From assembly GCA_002898575.1 (NCBI GenBank), contig BEHT01000037.1:1-34007 (forward strand): a DNA stretch of 34,007 nt, read 5' to 3'. This stretch comes from a bacterium HR17. GTDB lineage: Bacteria; Armatimonadota; Fervidibacteria; Fervidibacterales; Fervidibacteraceae. A model generated the notes under the pieces. The model was not told the origin of the DNA. It searched no databases and saw nothing but the letters and a program-made list of their open reading frames with translations. Positions 7,530 to 16,441 of this stretch are shown here, in pieces (position 1 is the first letter of the stretch; every line of letters starts with the position of its first letter). Position numbers and translations under genes: made by a program.

Positions 7530-9278
7530 ATGGTCGGGCGTTCCTGTCTGAGTGTGTGGTTGGCGTTAGTGGTGCTCGCAGGGTCAGTGGCTTGGTCGCA
7601 GCAAACAATTGACCCCAAAGATGACCCTGTCATTCCATTGGTAGAGTTTGATTCGGCGACGGTCGGGGCAGTGCTGGACTTATTGTTTAGCAACGCCCAG
7701 TATTCAGCGACGCCCGATGTTTTGGCGCTACCGATCGGACGGTTGCGCTTGGTGAACAAACGGGTCAGCGAGATTTTGAACTTTGTCGTCCAACAGACTG
7801 GTTTGCAATGGCGTTACGAAAATGGCGTTTTCCTGATCACCCGCCGCCCGCCTGAAGAGCCGAAACCCGTTGAGCCAACGCCGTCAGGGCGAGACAAAGA
7901 ACCGGCGAAAAAAGAGCCGGCAAAAGTAGATCAACCGCTCCCTGCGACGCCGCGTGTCGTGTCGCCGACCGAATGGCAAGAGCGACTGCAGCCTGCGCCA
8001 CAACCTGTTATCACTGAATTTTTGCGGGTGCGTAACATTCCTGTCGCCGATGCCTGTTTCTTATTGGGGATCCCGTCTCAAGGCATATCCACCTATCAAA
8101 CCATTCACGACATCGTGGCGGCACAGTATCGGCAGCTCTATAACTCGTTCAGCACCTCGTCGGCGGGCGTTACACCAAACGATGTCCAACCCTCATTGCG
8201 CGGCGGTTTGCCGACGGCACCAGTAGCAACGCCTGTAGCGGGTGGGGTAAACGCTTTGCCCGTTGACCCGTTCACACGCGTGCCGTCTCCTATCGGTGAG
8301 GTGGCGCGACAGTTTGGCGTCGGCTTCGGCGGTATCGGTGGGTTTGGACAGCCTGGCGTCGGTTTCGGCGGTGTCGGCGGGGTTGGTGGTATCGGTGGCA
8401 TCGGGGGTGTCGGTGGGTTCGGTTTGGGCGGTGCCGGCGCGGGTATCGCATCCTTCATCACCGGCATCCAACAAATTGTCGGTATCCCCACACAAAACGC
8501 TATTCTGGTGCGGGGCACTGCCGAAGCCATTGAAGAACTGCGACGCATCCTCGCCCTCATTGATGTGCCTCCAGACCAAGTGGAAATTGAATCCCAGTTC
8601 GTCTCAGTTGTCACGGGTTTTCAAGACATCGTCGGCATTGACTGGTCGGTCGCCGGCACTGAAGTCACCGCCGTCACCTCGGGCATGTCCTCTGCCGGCA
8701 GCATCAACATCGGGTTAGTGCGGGGTAATTTGTCAGCGACCTTAGGGGCGTTGATCGCCTCCAACCGCGGTCGGGTCATCCAAGCCCCGCGTGCCTTTAC
8801 CATCAACGGCTTGCCCGCTATTTTCGTCAGCGCCATCCAGCGTCCCTTCTTTGTCCAACAAGCCATCTCCGACATTTCGGGTGCCACACGCATTGTCACC
8901 AGCATTGGGTTAGTGCAGGTCACCATCGCGCTGATCGCGATCCCCTTTATCAACGAAGACCAAACTGTAACCGTCTTCATTCAGCCGGTCGTGCAAGACA
9001 TCGTGGGGGAGATTGAAAATCCGGTCGGCGGCACTGTGCCGATTATTTCGTCCACTTTCACGGCTTCGTTGGTGCGGGTGCGCAGCGGTGACAGTTTTGC
9101 TATTGGCGGGTTGCTAACGACCCGCACCACCGAGCAGCGGCGCGAAATTCCGCTTCTTGCCCGCCTGCCTCTTATTGGGAGCCTGTTCAGGCGCACGAGC
9201 AAAATTACCGATGAGACCAACCTTATCATCTTCGTGACCCCTCGCATCGTGCCTGCCGAAGAGTTATCGTCCAGTTAG
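7530..9278 (+). CDS. pilQ: Type IV pilus secretin (PilQ family)
   Basis: 582 residues. A signal peptide (about 1-24) is followed by an STN/N0-like domain (about 30-95), a Pro/Lys/Glu-rich linker (about 105-145) and a secretin-N domain whose two halves (LRVRNIPVADACFLLG and IVGIPTQNAILVRGTAEAIE) are separated by a spacer with a Gly/Phe/Val/Ile block at about 264-305. The C-terminal secretin barrel spans about 360-575 and carries the signature VRVRSGDSFAIGGLL and the terminal PLLARLPLIGSLFR and NLIIFVTPRIV motifs. It would form the outer-membrane pore for the pilus. I chose the ATG at 7530, preceded by a purine-rich GGGGGGAAG. Upstream in-frame codons overlap the previous gene's Gly/Phe region and would lose the signal peptide. 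Confidence 0.94.
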   Translation: MVGRSCLSVWLALVVLAGSVAWSQQTIDPKDDPVIPLVEFDSATVGAVLDLLFSNAQYSATPDVLALPIGRLRLVNKRVSEILNFVVQQTGLQWRYENGVFLITRRPPEEPKPVEPTPSGRDKEPAKKEPAKVDQPLPATPRVVSPTEWQERLQPAPQPVITEFLRVRNIPVADACFLLGIPSQGISTYQTIHDIVAAQYRQLYNSFSTSSAGVTPNDVQPSLRGGLPTAPVATPVAGGVNALPVDPFTRVPSPIGEVARQFGVGFGGIGGFGQPGVGFGGVGGVGGIGGIGGVGGFGLGGAGAGIASFITGIQQIVGIPTQNAILVRGTAEAIEELRRILALIDVPPDQVEIESQFVSVVTGFQDIVGIDWSVAGTEVTAVTSGMSSAGSINIGLVRGNLSATLGALIASNRGRVIQAPRAFTINGLPAIFVSAIQRPFFVQQAISDISGATRIVTSIGLVQVTIALIAIPFINEDQTVTVFIQPVVQDIVGEIENPVGGTVPIISSTFTASLVRVRSGDSFAIGGLLTTRTTEQRREIPLLARLPLIGSLFRRTSKITDETNLIIFVTPRIVPAEELSSS

Positions 9279-9292
9279 CGCCTTCCGCCAGC

Positions 9293-9314
9293 GCCCCGTC
9301 CTCGTTGACGGGGG
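9293..9314 (+). terminator. Possible hairpin at the end of the pil operon
   Basis: CCCCGTC (9294-9300), a 6-nt loop and GACGGGG (9307-9313) form a 7-bp stem 16 nt after the secretin stop codon. There is no T tract, so it is not a canonical intrinsic terminator. It could be an mRNA-stabilising or Rho-associated hairpin. Confidence 0.25.
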
Positions 9315-9352
9315 CAAGGGATATGCCAAAATTGCTGGCAGGAGGGTCCTAG

Positions 9353-10585
9353 ATGCTAACACGGCTGCGGTTTCTGACAGCGGGTGAATCGCACGGTCCG
9401 GCATTGACTGTTATAGTGGACGGCGTGCCAGCAGGGTTATCGCTGTCACCTGATGACATCAACGGCGACCTCCGCCGCCGCCAACGAGGTTATGGGCGCG
9501 GCGCCCGCATGCGCCGCATTGAGAACGATGTCGTGCGTTTTTTAGGCGGAGTGCGCCACGGTGTCACTATCGGTAGCCCCATCGCGATGGTCATTGAAAA
9601 CCGTGACTATGTCAATTGGCAAATTGCTATGTCCCCTGAACCGCTTGTAGAGTCGTTCCCTGAAGACAAGTTGCGCGCTTTTTTTATCCCTCGCCCTGGG
9701 CACGCAGACTTGGCAGGAGCCGTCAAGTATGGGACGCGCGATTTGCGCCCGATTTTGGAACGCGCCAGCGCGCGAGAGACGGCGGCGCGCGTCGCCGCTG
9801 GCGCCGTCGCCCGTAAATTGTTGGGGGAAATCGGCGTCCGCATCGTCTCCCATGTCGTCGCCCTCGGCACCGTAGAAGCTCAAGTGGACGCTAGCGCCCT
9901 GCCCTTTGACGAAATCGTCGCCCGCGCCGAAGCGTCCGAGTTGCGCTGCCTTGACCCCGCTGCAGAAGCGGCGATGAAACGCCTCGTGGACGAAGCCAAC
10001 GAACGCCACGATACATTGGGCGGCGTGTTTGAAGTCATCGCCGACAGCGTGCCTATTGGGTTGGGCAGCCATGTTCATTGGGACCGCAAGTTGGACGGGC
10101 GGCTGGCACAAGCCGTCATGAGCATTCCTGCCGTCAAGGGCGTGGAAATTGGACGGGCGTTTGAAATGGCGCGCCGGTTCGGGTCACAAGTGCATGACCC
10201 GTTTTTACCACCCGACCCTCACCCCTCCGATTGGCGCTTCTTTCCCCGCGCGTCCAACAATGCAGGCGGTTTGGAAGGCGGCGTCACCAACGGCGAACGA
10301 CTCATCGTTCGGGGGGCGATGAAACCCCTGTCCACTTTGCGCCACCCGCTGCCGTCGCTGGATTTGCGCACGCTGCAACCGGCTAAAGCCCATGTGGAGC
10401 GGTCCGATGTGTGTGCGGTGCCGGCGGCAGGCGTCGTCGCCGAGGCGATGGTCGCCCTCGTCCTCGCCGATGCTGTGCTGGAAAAATTTGGCGCCGATAC
10501 AATGGATGAACTCAAAGCCCATCTGCGATACTACCGCGATCAAATCCGCCAATGGTTGCAGACGCCCATGACGCTCCGTCAGTAA
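9353..10585 (+). CDS. aroC: Chorismate synthase
   Basis: 410 residues, FMN-dependent last step of the shikimate pathway (EPSP to chorismate). Motifs in order: FLTAGESHG near the N-terminus (with the active-site His), LRRRQRGYGRGARM, ERASARETAARVAAGAVARK, the second-His region, SNNAGGLEGGVTNGE, and the C-terminal VERSDVCAVPAAGVVAEAM. The length is slightly above the usual 350-400 range. AGGAGG lies 7 nt before the ATG. It stands alone with respect to pathway neighbours, although another aromatic amino acid gene, trpB, lies 3 kb downstream on the same strand. Confidence 0.97.
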   Translation: MLTRLRFLTAGESHGPALTVIVDGVPAGLSLSPDDINGDLRRRQRGYGRGARMRRIENDVVRFLGGVRHGVTIGSPIAMVIENRDYVNWQIAMSPEPLVESFPEDKLRAFFIPRPGHADLAGAVKYGTRDLRPILERASARETAARVAAGAVARKLLGEIGVRIVSHVVALGTVEAQVDASALPFDEIVARAEASELRCLDPAAEAAMKRLVDEANERHDTLGGVFEVIADSVPIGLGSHVHWDRKLDGRLAQAVMSIPAVKGVEIGRAFEMARRFGSQVHDPFLPPDPHPSDWRFFPRASNNAGGLEGGVTNGERLIVRGAMKPLSTLRHPLPSLDLRTLQPAKAHVERSDVCAVPAAGVVAEAMVALVLADAVLEKFGADTMDELKAHLRYYRDQIRQWLQTPMTLRQ

Positions 10586-10621
10586 TGCCGTCGTCGCAAG
10601 GCGTCAGGAGGCATGAGAGAC

Positions 10622-12004
10622 ATGCGCCGGGGAAGATGGGCGCACCCTGCGGTGCGTTGGCAGCCGACCTTCAGGCAGCGGAAGCAAAGGGGGAAACTCT
10701 TTCGGCTCCCTCGGTCCCAATGGCGGGTGTGGCGGGGTGCGATATGGCTGATGCTGGTCGGCGTCGCGGCATTGCCCAGCCTCCACTGGGCAGACCGATG
10801 GCTTTACCAACACCAACGCGCGATGACCGAACCGTTTCTGTCTATCCTCCCGCCGACAGCGTTGGGCGATCGCATCGCAATCGTCGCTCCTCATCCCGAC
10901 GACGAAGCGTTGGGATGTGGTGGGTTAATTCAATGGCTGGTCAACAACGGCGTCATCCCCCACATCCTTGTCGTGACGGACGGTGACGGGTTTGATGCGG
11001 CGATTCGGCTGCACTATCACCAGTTGCAAGTCACTGAACGGCTGCGCCGCGCATTCGCCTTGCAGCGGCGCAAGGAAACATTGGCGGCGATGGGCGTTTT
11101 GGGCGTGCCCGTGAGCCATGTGCACTTTCTCGGTCTTTCCGAACGGACACTGCCTACTCGTTGGCTGATGCGCCGGGATGAGCGACCGCTCCGAGAACTG
11201 ATGACATGGTTGGCAGCGGTTCAGCCGACAGGGGTCATTGTGCCCAGCCGTTACGACGATCACCCCGTTCACGCCGTTGTGTGCAGCCTTGTGTGGGCAG
11301 CGGTCCTTCAAGCCCACGCGGAGGGGATATTGCGTCAACTGCCGCGTGTCGTGGAATACCTCGTCCACTACGGTGAATTTCCCCGCCCGCAAGGATGGCA
11401 TCCCAACTGGGAATTGTTGCCGCCGACCGATTTGTTGTCGGTCGCTGTGTGGTGGCGCTTGCCGCTGCCTGAACCGTTGCGGCAGCGCAAAGCGGAGGCT
11501 ATTGCCCAATATCAAACGCAACTGCCATTGACAGGGCGGTTTTTGAACAGTTTCGTGCGCGCTAACGAGCTGTTCGCCGAACCCATGCTCCGCTTGGAGC
11601 AACCGGACCGCGCAGGTGAGCCCCGCTCGCTGTTACCGGCAACGGACATCGTGGAAATTGCCGTTTTGCCTGAAGCACCGGTGCCATCAACGCCGGCGCG
11701 TTTTGCGATGCGGTTAAGGGGTAAACCGTCGCGGGCTTGCCTTTACGGCGTGCATGTGTTTGTGCCTTCTGCCCATAGACCACAAGTTCAAGTGCTGTCA
11801 CCGCAATCGTTGCCATCATCTGACACCCTTGTTTTCGCCTTACCTAAGGCACACGCTGCACCCTCACCGACGGCGCAGGTCAGGCATGTACGGAGCGCAC
11901 AACCGTCAGCCGTCATCACGGCGTTTGTGGTGCGGCACGACCGCGTGTTGGATGTGGCGCCCCTGACACCGCGACGCTGGGCAGGTGGCGTCCATGCCCC
12001 GTAG
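10622..12004 (+). CDS. Membrane-anchored PIG-L/LmbE family deacetylase
   Basis: 460 residues. A basic N-terminus and one hydrophobic segment (about 38-55) precede a PIG-L/LmbE zinc deacetylase domain beginning near residue 82, with metal-binding motif IVAPHPDDEALGCGG. Typical downstream elements VVTDGDGFDAA and SRYDDHPVHAVV carry the second His motif. Family members deacetylate N-acetylglucosaminyl substrates; the substrate here is unknown. Residues after about 340 form an extra C-terminal region without a motif I recognise. The start at 10622 is preferred because AGGAGG sits 10 nt upstream, whereas the ATG at 10613 is only 1 nt from it. The 3' end overlaps the next gene by 11 nt. Confidence 0.85.
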   Translation: MRRGRWAHPAVRWQPTFRQRKQRGKLFRLPRSQWRVWRGAIWLMLVGVAALPSLHWADRWLYQHQRAMTEPFLSILPPTALGDRIAIVAPHPDDEALGCGGLIQWLVNNGVIPHILVVTDGDGFDAAIRLHYHQLQVTERLRRAFALQRRKETLAAMGVLGVPVSHVHFLGLSERTLPTRWLMRRDERPLRELMTWLAAVQPTGVIVPSRYDDHPVHAVVCSLVWAAVLQAHAEGILRQLPRVVEYLVHYGEFPRPQGWHPNWELLPPTDLLSVAVWWRLPLPEPLRQRKAEAIAQYQTQLPLTGRFLNSFVRANELFAEPMLRLEQPDRAGEPRSLLPATDIVEIAVLPEAPVPSTPARFAMRLRGKPSRACLYGVHVFVPSAHRPQVQVLSPQSLPSSDTLVFALPKAHAAPSPTAQVRHVRSAQPSAVITAFVVRHDRVLDVAPLTPRRWAGGVHAP

Positions 12005-12947
12005 CGCGCTCGTGGGGGCTGTTTTGCTTATTCTGTGGGCGGTAGAAATCGCTGGCGCCGCGGAAACGGACATTCGCGCCCGCGCCGAAGTCGCCTACTT
12101 GCCACCTTACCGGATCGGCGATGTCGCTCGTTACCGCATCGCCGTCGTTGCCCCGGAGCAGGTCAAGGTCATTTTCCCTAACCCGTTGCCTTTGGCGCCG
12201 TTTGAGGTGTTAGGTGGAGGACAGGTGCAGCGCCAGCAGGGGGCGTTGCCGGGTGTCGTTATCACCGTCGCCGAATGGGACATCGCTGTTTACCGGTTGG
12301 GCAAGGTCACGATCCCCTCGGTGCCGATTTCGTGCGAATGGGAAGGGCGACGGACTCTAGTGCGCACCAACCCGATCGCCTTAGAAGTTGTGCCGTTGAC
12401 TTCACCGAAGGACCAACAACCCCGCCCTCCCAAACCGCCTTTGCCTTACCCGTTAGACCCGATTGCCTTGACTTTGTTAGCAGCGGGGACATTGACGGCG
12501 GTGGCGGTCACTTGGCTGGTGGCGCGCGGGCTGATCTGGGCGTTACGAACAGCATGGTCTTCGCTGCAGCAGGCGACGGCGCGTCCGCCTTTGCCGGCGC
12601 ATCAACTGGCGTTGCAAACGATTGACCGCGCCGAGCAACTCTATCGGCAAGGGGAAACGGAACGCGCCTTCACCTTGCTTTCGTTCGGTGTCCGTCGCTA
12701 CTTGCGCGACCGCTTTCAAGTGCCCGCATTGGAACTGCCCACTTGGCAATTGCAGTCCTATTTACAACCGCACCTACCCGCTGACTTGCTGCGCACGCTG
12801 TATAAAACGCTCACGCTCAGCGATCTGATCAAATTCGCCCGCTACAATCCGACCGACACCGAAGCCCAACAACTGTTCGCTGACGCCCGGCAATTGATCC
12901 GCACGACCCAGCCTGTTGAGCCGCCAGCGCAACCCCGCCGCGAATGA
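11994..12947 (+). CDS. BatD-like exported protein with TM helix and cytoplasmic helical domain
   Basis: 317 residues. A signal peptide (about 1-25) is followed by a beta-rich extracytoplasmic domain resembling the Ig-like part of BatD/DUF4381-type proteins (RARAEVAYLPPYRIGDVARY, FPNPLPLAPFEVLGGG), a Pro-rich linker, one transmembrane helix (about 155-180) and a helical cytoplasmic domain (FTLLSFGVRRYLRDRFQVPA, LYKTLTLSDLIKFARYNP). The last stretch resembles the C-terminal region of proteins found with MoxR/VWA (Bat) operons, but no MoxR or VWA gene is adjacent; the nearest set is about 9.5 kb away. The start at 11994 gives a proper signal peptide and an 11-nt overlap with the deacetylase gene, suggesting coupling. 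Function unproven. Confidence 0.72.
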   Translation: MPRSALVGAVLLILWAVEIAGAAETDIRARAEVAYLPPYRIGDVARYRIAVVAPEQVKVIFPNPLPLAPFEVLGGGQVQRQQGALPGVVITVAEWDIAVYRLGKVTIPSVPISCEWEGRRTLVRTNPIALEVVPLTSPKDQQPRPPKPPLPYPLDPIALTLLAAGTLTAVAVTWLVARGLIWALRTAWSSLQQATARPPLPAHQLALQTIDRAEQLYRQGETERAFTLLSFGVRRYLRDRFQVPALELPTWQLQSYLQPHLPADLLRTLYKTLTLSDLIKFARYNPTDTEAQQLFADARQLIRTTQPVEPPAQPRRE

Positions 12948-13009
12948 CTTTTTAGCGCAAATTGCTATCGCTTCATGACTCATGCGGGTCGGCTAACCCT
13001 CTTCGCCCT

Positions 13010-13381
13010 TTAGGGCTCTCGCTCCAGCGGGAAGTAATAAGGCTGCACGAACCGATAGGGTGCAGGGCGGGGCTTGCCGAACTCTTCGGGCGGCACCCTG
13101 AAGGGCAGCGCCCAAGGCTCAACGAACGGGCGGGGTGACGGAATGACAAAAACGCGGGGCATAACGCTTACAGACGGGCGTGACTGGGCGCGTTGGCGCA
13201 ATTCGTTAACTTGTTGCTCCAGCGTCTGGCAGCGCTTTTCTAAATCAGCGACGCGCTTTTCCAGTTCGGCGATGCGTTTTTCCAAGGCTTTGGTGGGGTC
13301 GCTGTCACCGCCCGATTGCCCTAACGCCCATCCGACCCACAAGAGCACTGCTGTGAGGAGCGCTCCGATAACCCACCGCAT
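13010..13381 (-). CDS. Small membrane-anchored coiled-coil protein, function unknown
   Basis: 123 residues. An N-terminal hydrophobic segment (about 3-20) acts as an anchor or signal. It is followed by a heptad-like Lys/Glu/Leu coiled coil (KRIAELEKRVADLEKRCQTL and beyond, about 33-68) and a Pro/Phe/Arg-rich tail rich in Tyr and Phe. The chosen ATG at 13381 has GGAGGTGA 10 nt upstream; an earlier in-frame start at 13435 has no such site. Gene order is convergent with the BatD-like gene and divergent from trpB. I do not recognise a family. Confidence 0.6.
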   Translation of the reverse strand: MRWVIGALLTAVLLWVGWALGQSGGDSDPTKALEKRIAELEKRVADLEKRCQTLEQQVNELRQRAQSRPSVSVMPRVFVIPSPRPFVEPWALPFRVPPEEFGKPRPAPYRFVQPYYFPLEREP

Positions 13382-13474
13382 GGCGGGCGGGTCACCTCCC
13401 GCTTGAAGCGTTCCGCTGACATTTTGCCATGCCAAACTGTAGGGGTGCTATCGGCTCGCCGACTACTTGTATTT

Positions 13475-13498
13475 GCAGGCGCAGCAGGGTGCGCCTGC
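13475..13498 (+). promoter_or_regulatory. Perfect hairpin in the trpB 5' region
   Basis: GCAGGCGCA (13475-13483), a 6-nt loop, and TGCGCCTGC (13490-13498) form a 9-bp perfect stem ending 34 nt before the trpB ATG. No T tract follows on either strand, so it is not an intrinsic terminator. It may be an mRNA leader structure or a protein-binding palindrome. The core GGCGCA/TGCGCC resembles one palindrome of the array at 14811-15748, but the flanks differ. Confidence 0.4.
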
Positions 13499-13532
13499 AC
13501 GCGATAAAAAAACCGACGCAAGGTGATGCTTG

Positions 13533-14738
13533 ATGACAGCCATCCGATGGGATGCGTTGCCCGACGAGCGGGGTTGGTTTCAAGACTTTGGGGGGCGGTT
13601 CGTCCCAGAAACCCTGATGCATCCGTTGGAAGAGTTGACGGCGGCGTTTGAAAGCGCCGTCGCCGACCCGCAGTTCAACGCTGAGTGGCAAATGCTCTTG
13701 CGCGACTATGCGGGGCGCCCGACGCCGCTGTATTTCGCCCGTCGCCTCACAGAGCACATCGGCGGGGCGAAAATCTACCTCAAGCGCGAAGACTTGCTCC
13801 ACACGGGTGCCCACAAAATCAACAACACGCTGGGACAAGCCCTGCTGACCAAGCGCATGGGCAAACACCGCGTTATCGCCGAGACGGGCGCAGGGCAACA
13901 CGGTGTCGCGACGGCGACCGCCGCCGCGTTGCTCGGTTTGGAGTGCGTCATCTACATGGGCGAAGTGGATATGGAACGGCAGCGGCTCAATGTGTTCCGC
14001 ATGAAGTTGCTGGGCGCCGAAGTCATACCCGTCCGCACGGGCAGTCGCACGCTCAAAGACGCCATTAATGAAGCCCTGCGCGATTGGGTCACCAATGTCC
14101 GCACGACCCATTACATCCTCGGTAGCGTCACAGGTCCGCATCCGTTTCCCAAGATAGTGCGCCACTTCCAATCGGTCATCGGGCAGGAAGCCAAGCAGCA
14201 AATCCGAGAGCGCGAAGGGCGTTTGCCCGATTTCGTCGTCGCGTGCGTCGGCGGCGGCAGCAATGCGATGGGAATCTTTTGGGCGTTTTTACCCGATGAG
14301 CAGGTGAGACTGATCGGCGTGGAAGCGGGCGGAAAAGGACTGGCAACGAGCGAACATGCTGCCAGTTTGTGCGCAGGCACGATCGGCGTCCTGCACGGCG
14401 CCAAAACTTTTGTCCTCCAAGACGACGATGGGCAGATCCGTGACACCCACAGCATCAGCGCGGGCTTAGACTATCCCGCCGTCGGACCTGAGCATGCGTT
14501 TTTGAAAGCGACGGGGCGGGCGCAATATGTCGCCGTCACCGACGACGAGGCGTTAGCGGCGTTTGAATTGCTGGCGAAATTGGAAGGCATCTTGTCTGCG
14601 TTAGAACCTGCCCACGCCCTTGCTTACGCTTGCCAGTTAGCCCGCCATTTGCCTAAAGACGCCATCGTGATGGTCAACCTGTCGGGACGGGGCGACAAAG
14701 ATGTGGAAGTTGCCCTCAAAGCCTTGCACTTGCCATGA
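13533..14738 (+). CDS. trpB: Tryptophan synthase beta chain
   Basis: 401 residues, PLP-dependent condensation of indole and serine. Motifs: [17 protein letters not shown] at the start, [20 protein letters not shown] containing the Schiff-base Lys, [20 protein letters not shown], the PLP phosphate-binding [12 protein letters not shown], and [18 protein letters not shown]. It is the trpB1-type length and motif set that normally partners TrpA, yet no trpA is next to it in this window. The ATG at 13533 follows AAGGTGAT; a TTG one codon earlier is also in frame. Confidence 0.97.
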   Translation: MTAIRWDALPDERGWFQDFGGRFVPETLMHPLEELTAAFESAVADPQFNAEWQMLLRDYAGRPTPLYFARRLTEHIGGAKIYLKREDLLHTGAHKINNTLGQALLTKRMGKHRVIAETGAGQHGVATATAAALLGLECVIYMGEVDMERQRLNVFRMKLLGAEVIPVRTGSRTLKDAINEALRDWVTNVRTTHYILGSVTGPHPFPKIVRHFQSVIGQEAKQQIREREGRLPDFVVACVGGGSNAMGIFWAFLPDEQVRLIGVEAGGKGLATSEHAASLCAGTIGVLHGAKTFVLQDDDGQIRDTHSISAGLDYPAVGPEHAFLKATGRAQYVAVTDDEALAAFELLAKLEGILSALEPAHALAYACQLARHLPKDAIVMVNLSGRGDKDVEVALKALHLP

Positions 14739-14810
14739 AGGTGTGCAGGGCTGCCACGGCGCTGTTTGCGGAGCCGAAAGGCGATGCGGCTGCGGCGTTG
14801 AATAATGAGG

Positions 14811-15748
14811 TTCATTCGGAGGGCGGCTCTCTTGAGCCGCCGAGAAGCAAGCGGCGCATCAGAGATGCGCCCTCCGAGAACGCTGAGGGTTCGTTCGGGG
14901 GGCGGCTCTCTTGAGCCGCCGAGAAGCGAGCGGCGCATCAGGAGATGCGCCCTCCGAGATGCAAAGGGTTCATTCGGAGGGCGGCTCTCTTGAGCCGCCG
15001 AGAAGCAAATGGCGCATCAGGAGATGCGCCCTCCGAGATGCAAAGGGCTCGTTCGGAGGGCGGCTCTCTGAGCCGCCGAGAAGCAAATGGCGCATCAGGA
15101 GATGCGCCCTCCGAGATGCAAAGGGTCCATTCGGAGGGCGGCTCTCTTGAGCCGCCGAGAAGCAAGCGGCGCATCAGAGATGCGCCCTCCGAGAACGCTG
15201 AGGGTTCATTCGGAGGGCGGCTCTCTGAGCCGCCGAGAAGCAAGCGGCGCATCAGGAGATGCGCCCTCCGAGATGCAAAGGGCTCGTTCGGAGGGCGGCT
15301 CTCTTGAGCCGCCGAGAAGCAAGCGGCGCATCAGGAGATGCGCCCTCCGAGAACGCTGAGGGTTCATTCGGAGGGCGGCTCTCTGAGCCGCCGAGAAGCA
15401 AGTGGCGCATCAGAGATGCGCCCTCCGAGAACGCTGAGGGTTCGTTCGGAGGGCGGCTCTCTGAGCCGCCGAGAAGCAAGCGGCGCATCAGGAGATGCGC
15501 CCTCCGAGATGTTGAGGGTTCGTTCGGGGGGCGGCTCTCTTGAGCCGCCGCAGAAGCAAGCGGCGCATCAGGAGATGTGCCCTCCGAGATGTTGAGGGTT
15601 CGTTCGGAGGGCGGCTCTCTTGAGCCGCCGCAGAAGCAAGTGGCGCATCAGGAGATGCGCCCTCCGAGAACGCTGAGGGTTCGTTCGGAGGGCGGCTCTC
15701 TGAGCCGCTGAAGGAAGAGCGGCGCATCAGGAGACGCGCCCTCCGAGA
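14811..15748. repeat. Tandem array of about 12 double-palindrome units
   Basis: About 12 units of roughly 78-80 bp. Each has palindrome A (GGCGGCTC, short loop, GAGCCGCC), linker GAGAAGCAAG, palindrome B (GGCGCATC, 3-4 nt loop, GATGCGCC) and a second linker CCTCCGAG followed by either AACGCTGAGGGTTC or ATGCAAAGGGTTC-like text. Palindrome A copies start near 14822, 14902, 14980, 15059, 15136, 15216, 15295, 15377, 15455, 15531, 15609 and 15690. Arms are nearly invariant; loops vary (TCT versus TCTT, AGA versus AGGA). Open frames through it on both strands merely translate the repeat. Related copies occur at 1-107, 3547-3580 and 27579-27606. Confidence 0.93.
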
Positions 15749-15754
15749 TGCTGA

Positions 15755-16282
15755 AAGGAAAAATTCAACAAAGCAGATGCGGCTGCAGCCGTCGTCCGTC
15801 GGTTGGGGCTGGCATGGAGCGTGCAATGCGTCCTGTGGCGTGGAACGACCATCGCCGTTCGCACGGGCTGGCTGACGCCAGCGCAATTACGGCTACGCCA
15901 CCGCGTCATCGTAGACGCCAACGGCAACATGCGTTATTGGGTTGCCGACCGTGCCGACCCGCTGGTCGCGGTGGAGCGCAAAGGCGCACCTTCTCTGACT
16001 TTCACCGCTGAAGGGGCAGTCGTGCGCCTTTACGATGCGGACGGCAAAAAGAGCCCATCGCTTTACGGGGAATGCCGACAGCACCTGCCAAATCTCTTCT
16101 CTGTCAACGACCGTCAAAGGCGCTGCCGTATCGGCATCAGTGTCCTCACGCAAGAGACGCCCTCGTTGACCCTCTACGACGCTCAAAGGCGTGGGCGTTG
16201 CCTCCTGCACCTGCGCGTTGGCGGTGCGCCGTCACGGTGTTTTTACGGTGCTCAGCGGCAGCCGGTGTCCACTGCTCCCTGA
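15755..16282 (+). pseudogene. Decayed or 5'-truncated small repeat-type protein gene
   Basis: An open frame of about 175 codons begins right after the palindromic array without a plausible ATG; the first candidate start is TTG at 15803. The translation starts with a hydrophobic stretch (RRLGLAWSVQCVLW), then HRVIVDANGNMRYWVADRAD and degenerate units of the type SLTFTAEGAVVRLYDADGK, LFSVNDRQRRCRIGI and SLTLYDAQRRGRCLLHL. I read these as decayed copies of a repeated motif 'LxLYDAxGRxRxxL'. Loss of the start next to the array and irregular repeat spacing suggest a gene remnant. It could instead be an intact non-ATG gene. Confidence 0.4.
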
Positions 16283-16362
16283 CAGGCTGTGCTAGCCCTC
16301 CTAAAGCACCGACCTTGCTTCGTTGCCCCGGTAAAGCGTTACCGCAATGGGCAATGGGCGGA

Positions 16363-16371
16363 TGGTATAAT
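16363..16371 (+). promoter_or_regulatory. Extended -10 promoter for the SpoIIIAA/R3H ATPase gene
   Basis: TGGTATAAT gives a perfect TATAAT (16366-16371) with the TGN extension. No good -35 lies at 16-18 nt. The predicted start near 16378 gives a 5' UTR of about 64 nt, and CGGAGGCG sits shortly before the ATG at 16442. Confidence 0.55.
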
Positions 16372-16441
16372 TTTGCTGAACCGCTGAAGGACACGGTGAA
16401 AGGTCGCTAAAGCGTACATTGCACGGAGGCGTTTCGTTGCC

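Noticed and set aside
13475-13512. trpB-leader hairpin plus A-run as intrinsic terminator
   Set aside because: On neither strand does a T tract follow the stem.
14805-15886. Overlapping open frames in the palindromic array
   Set aside because: Their products are translations of the 78-80 bp unit on both strands, with no ribosome binding sites.
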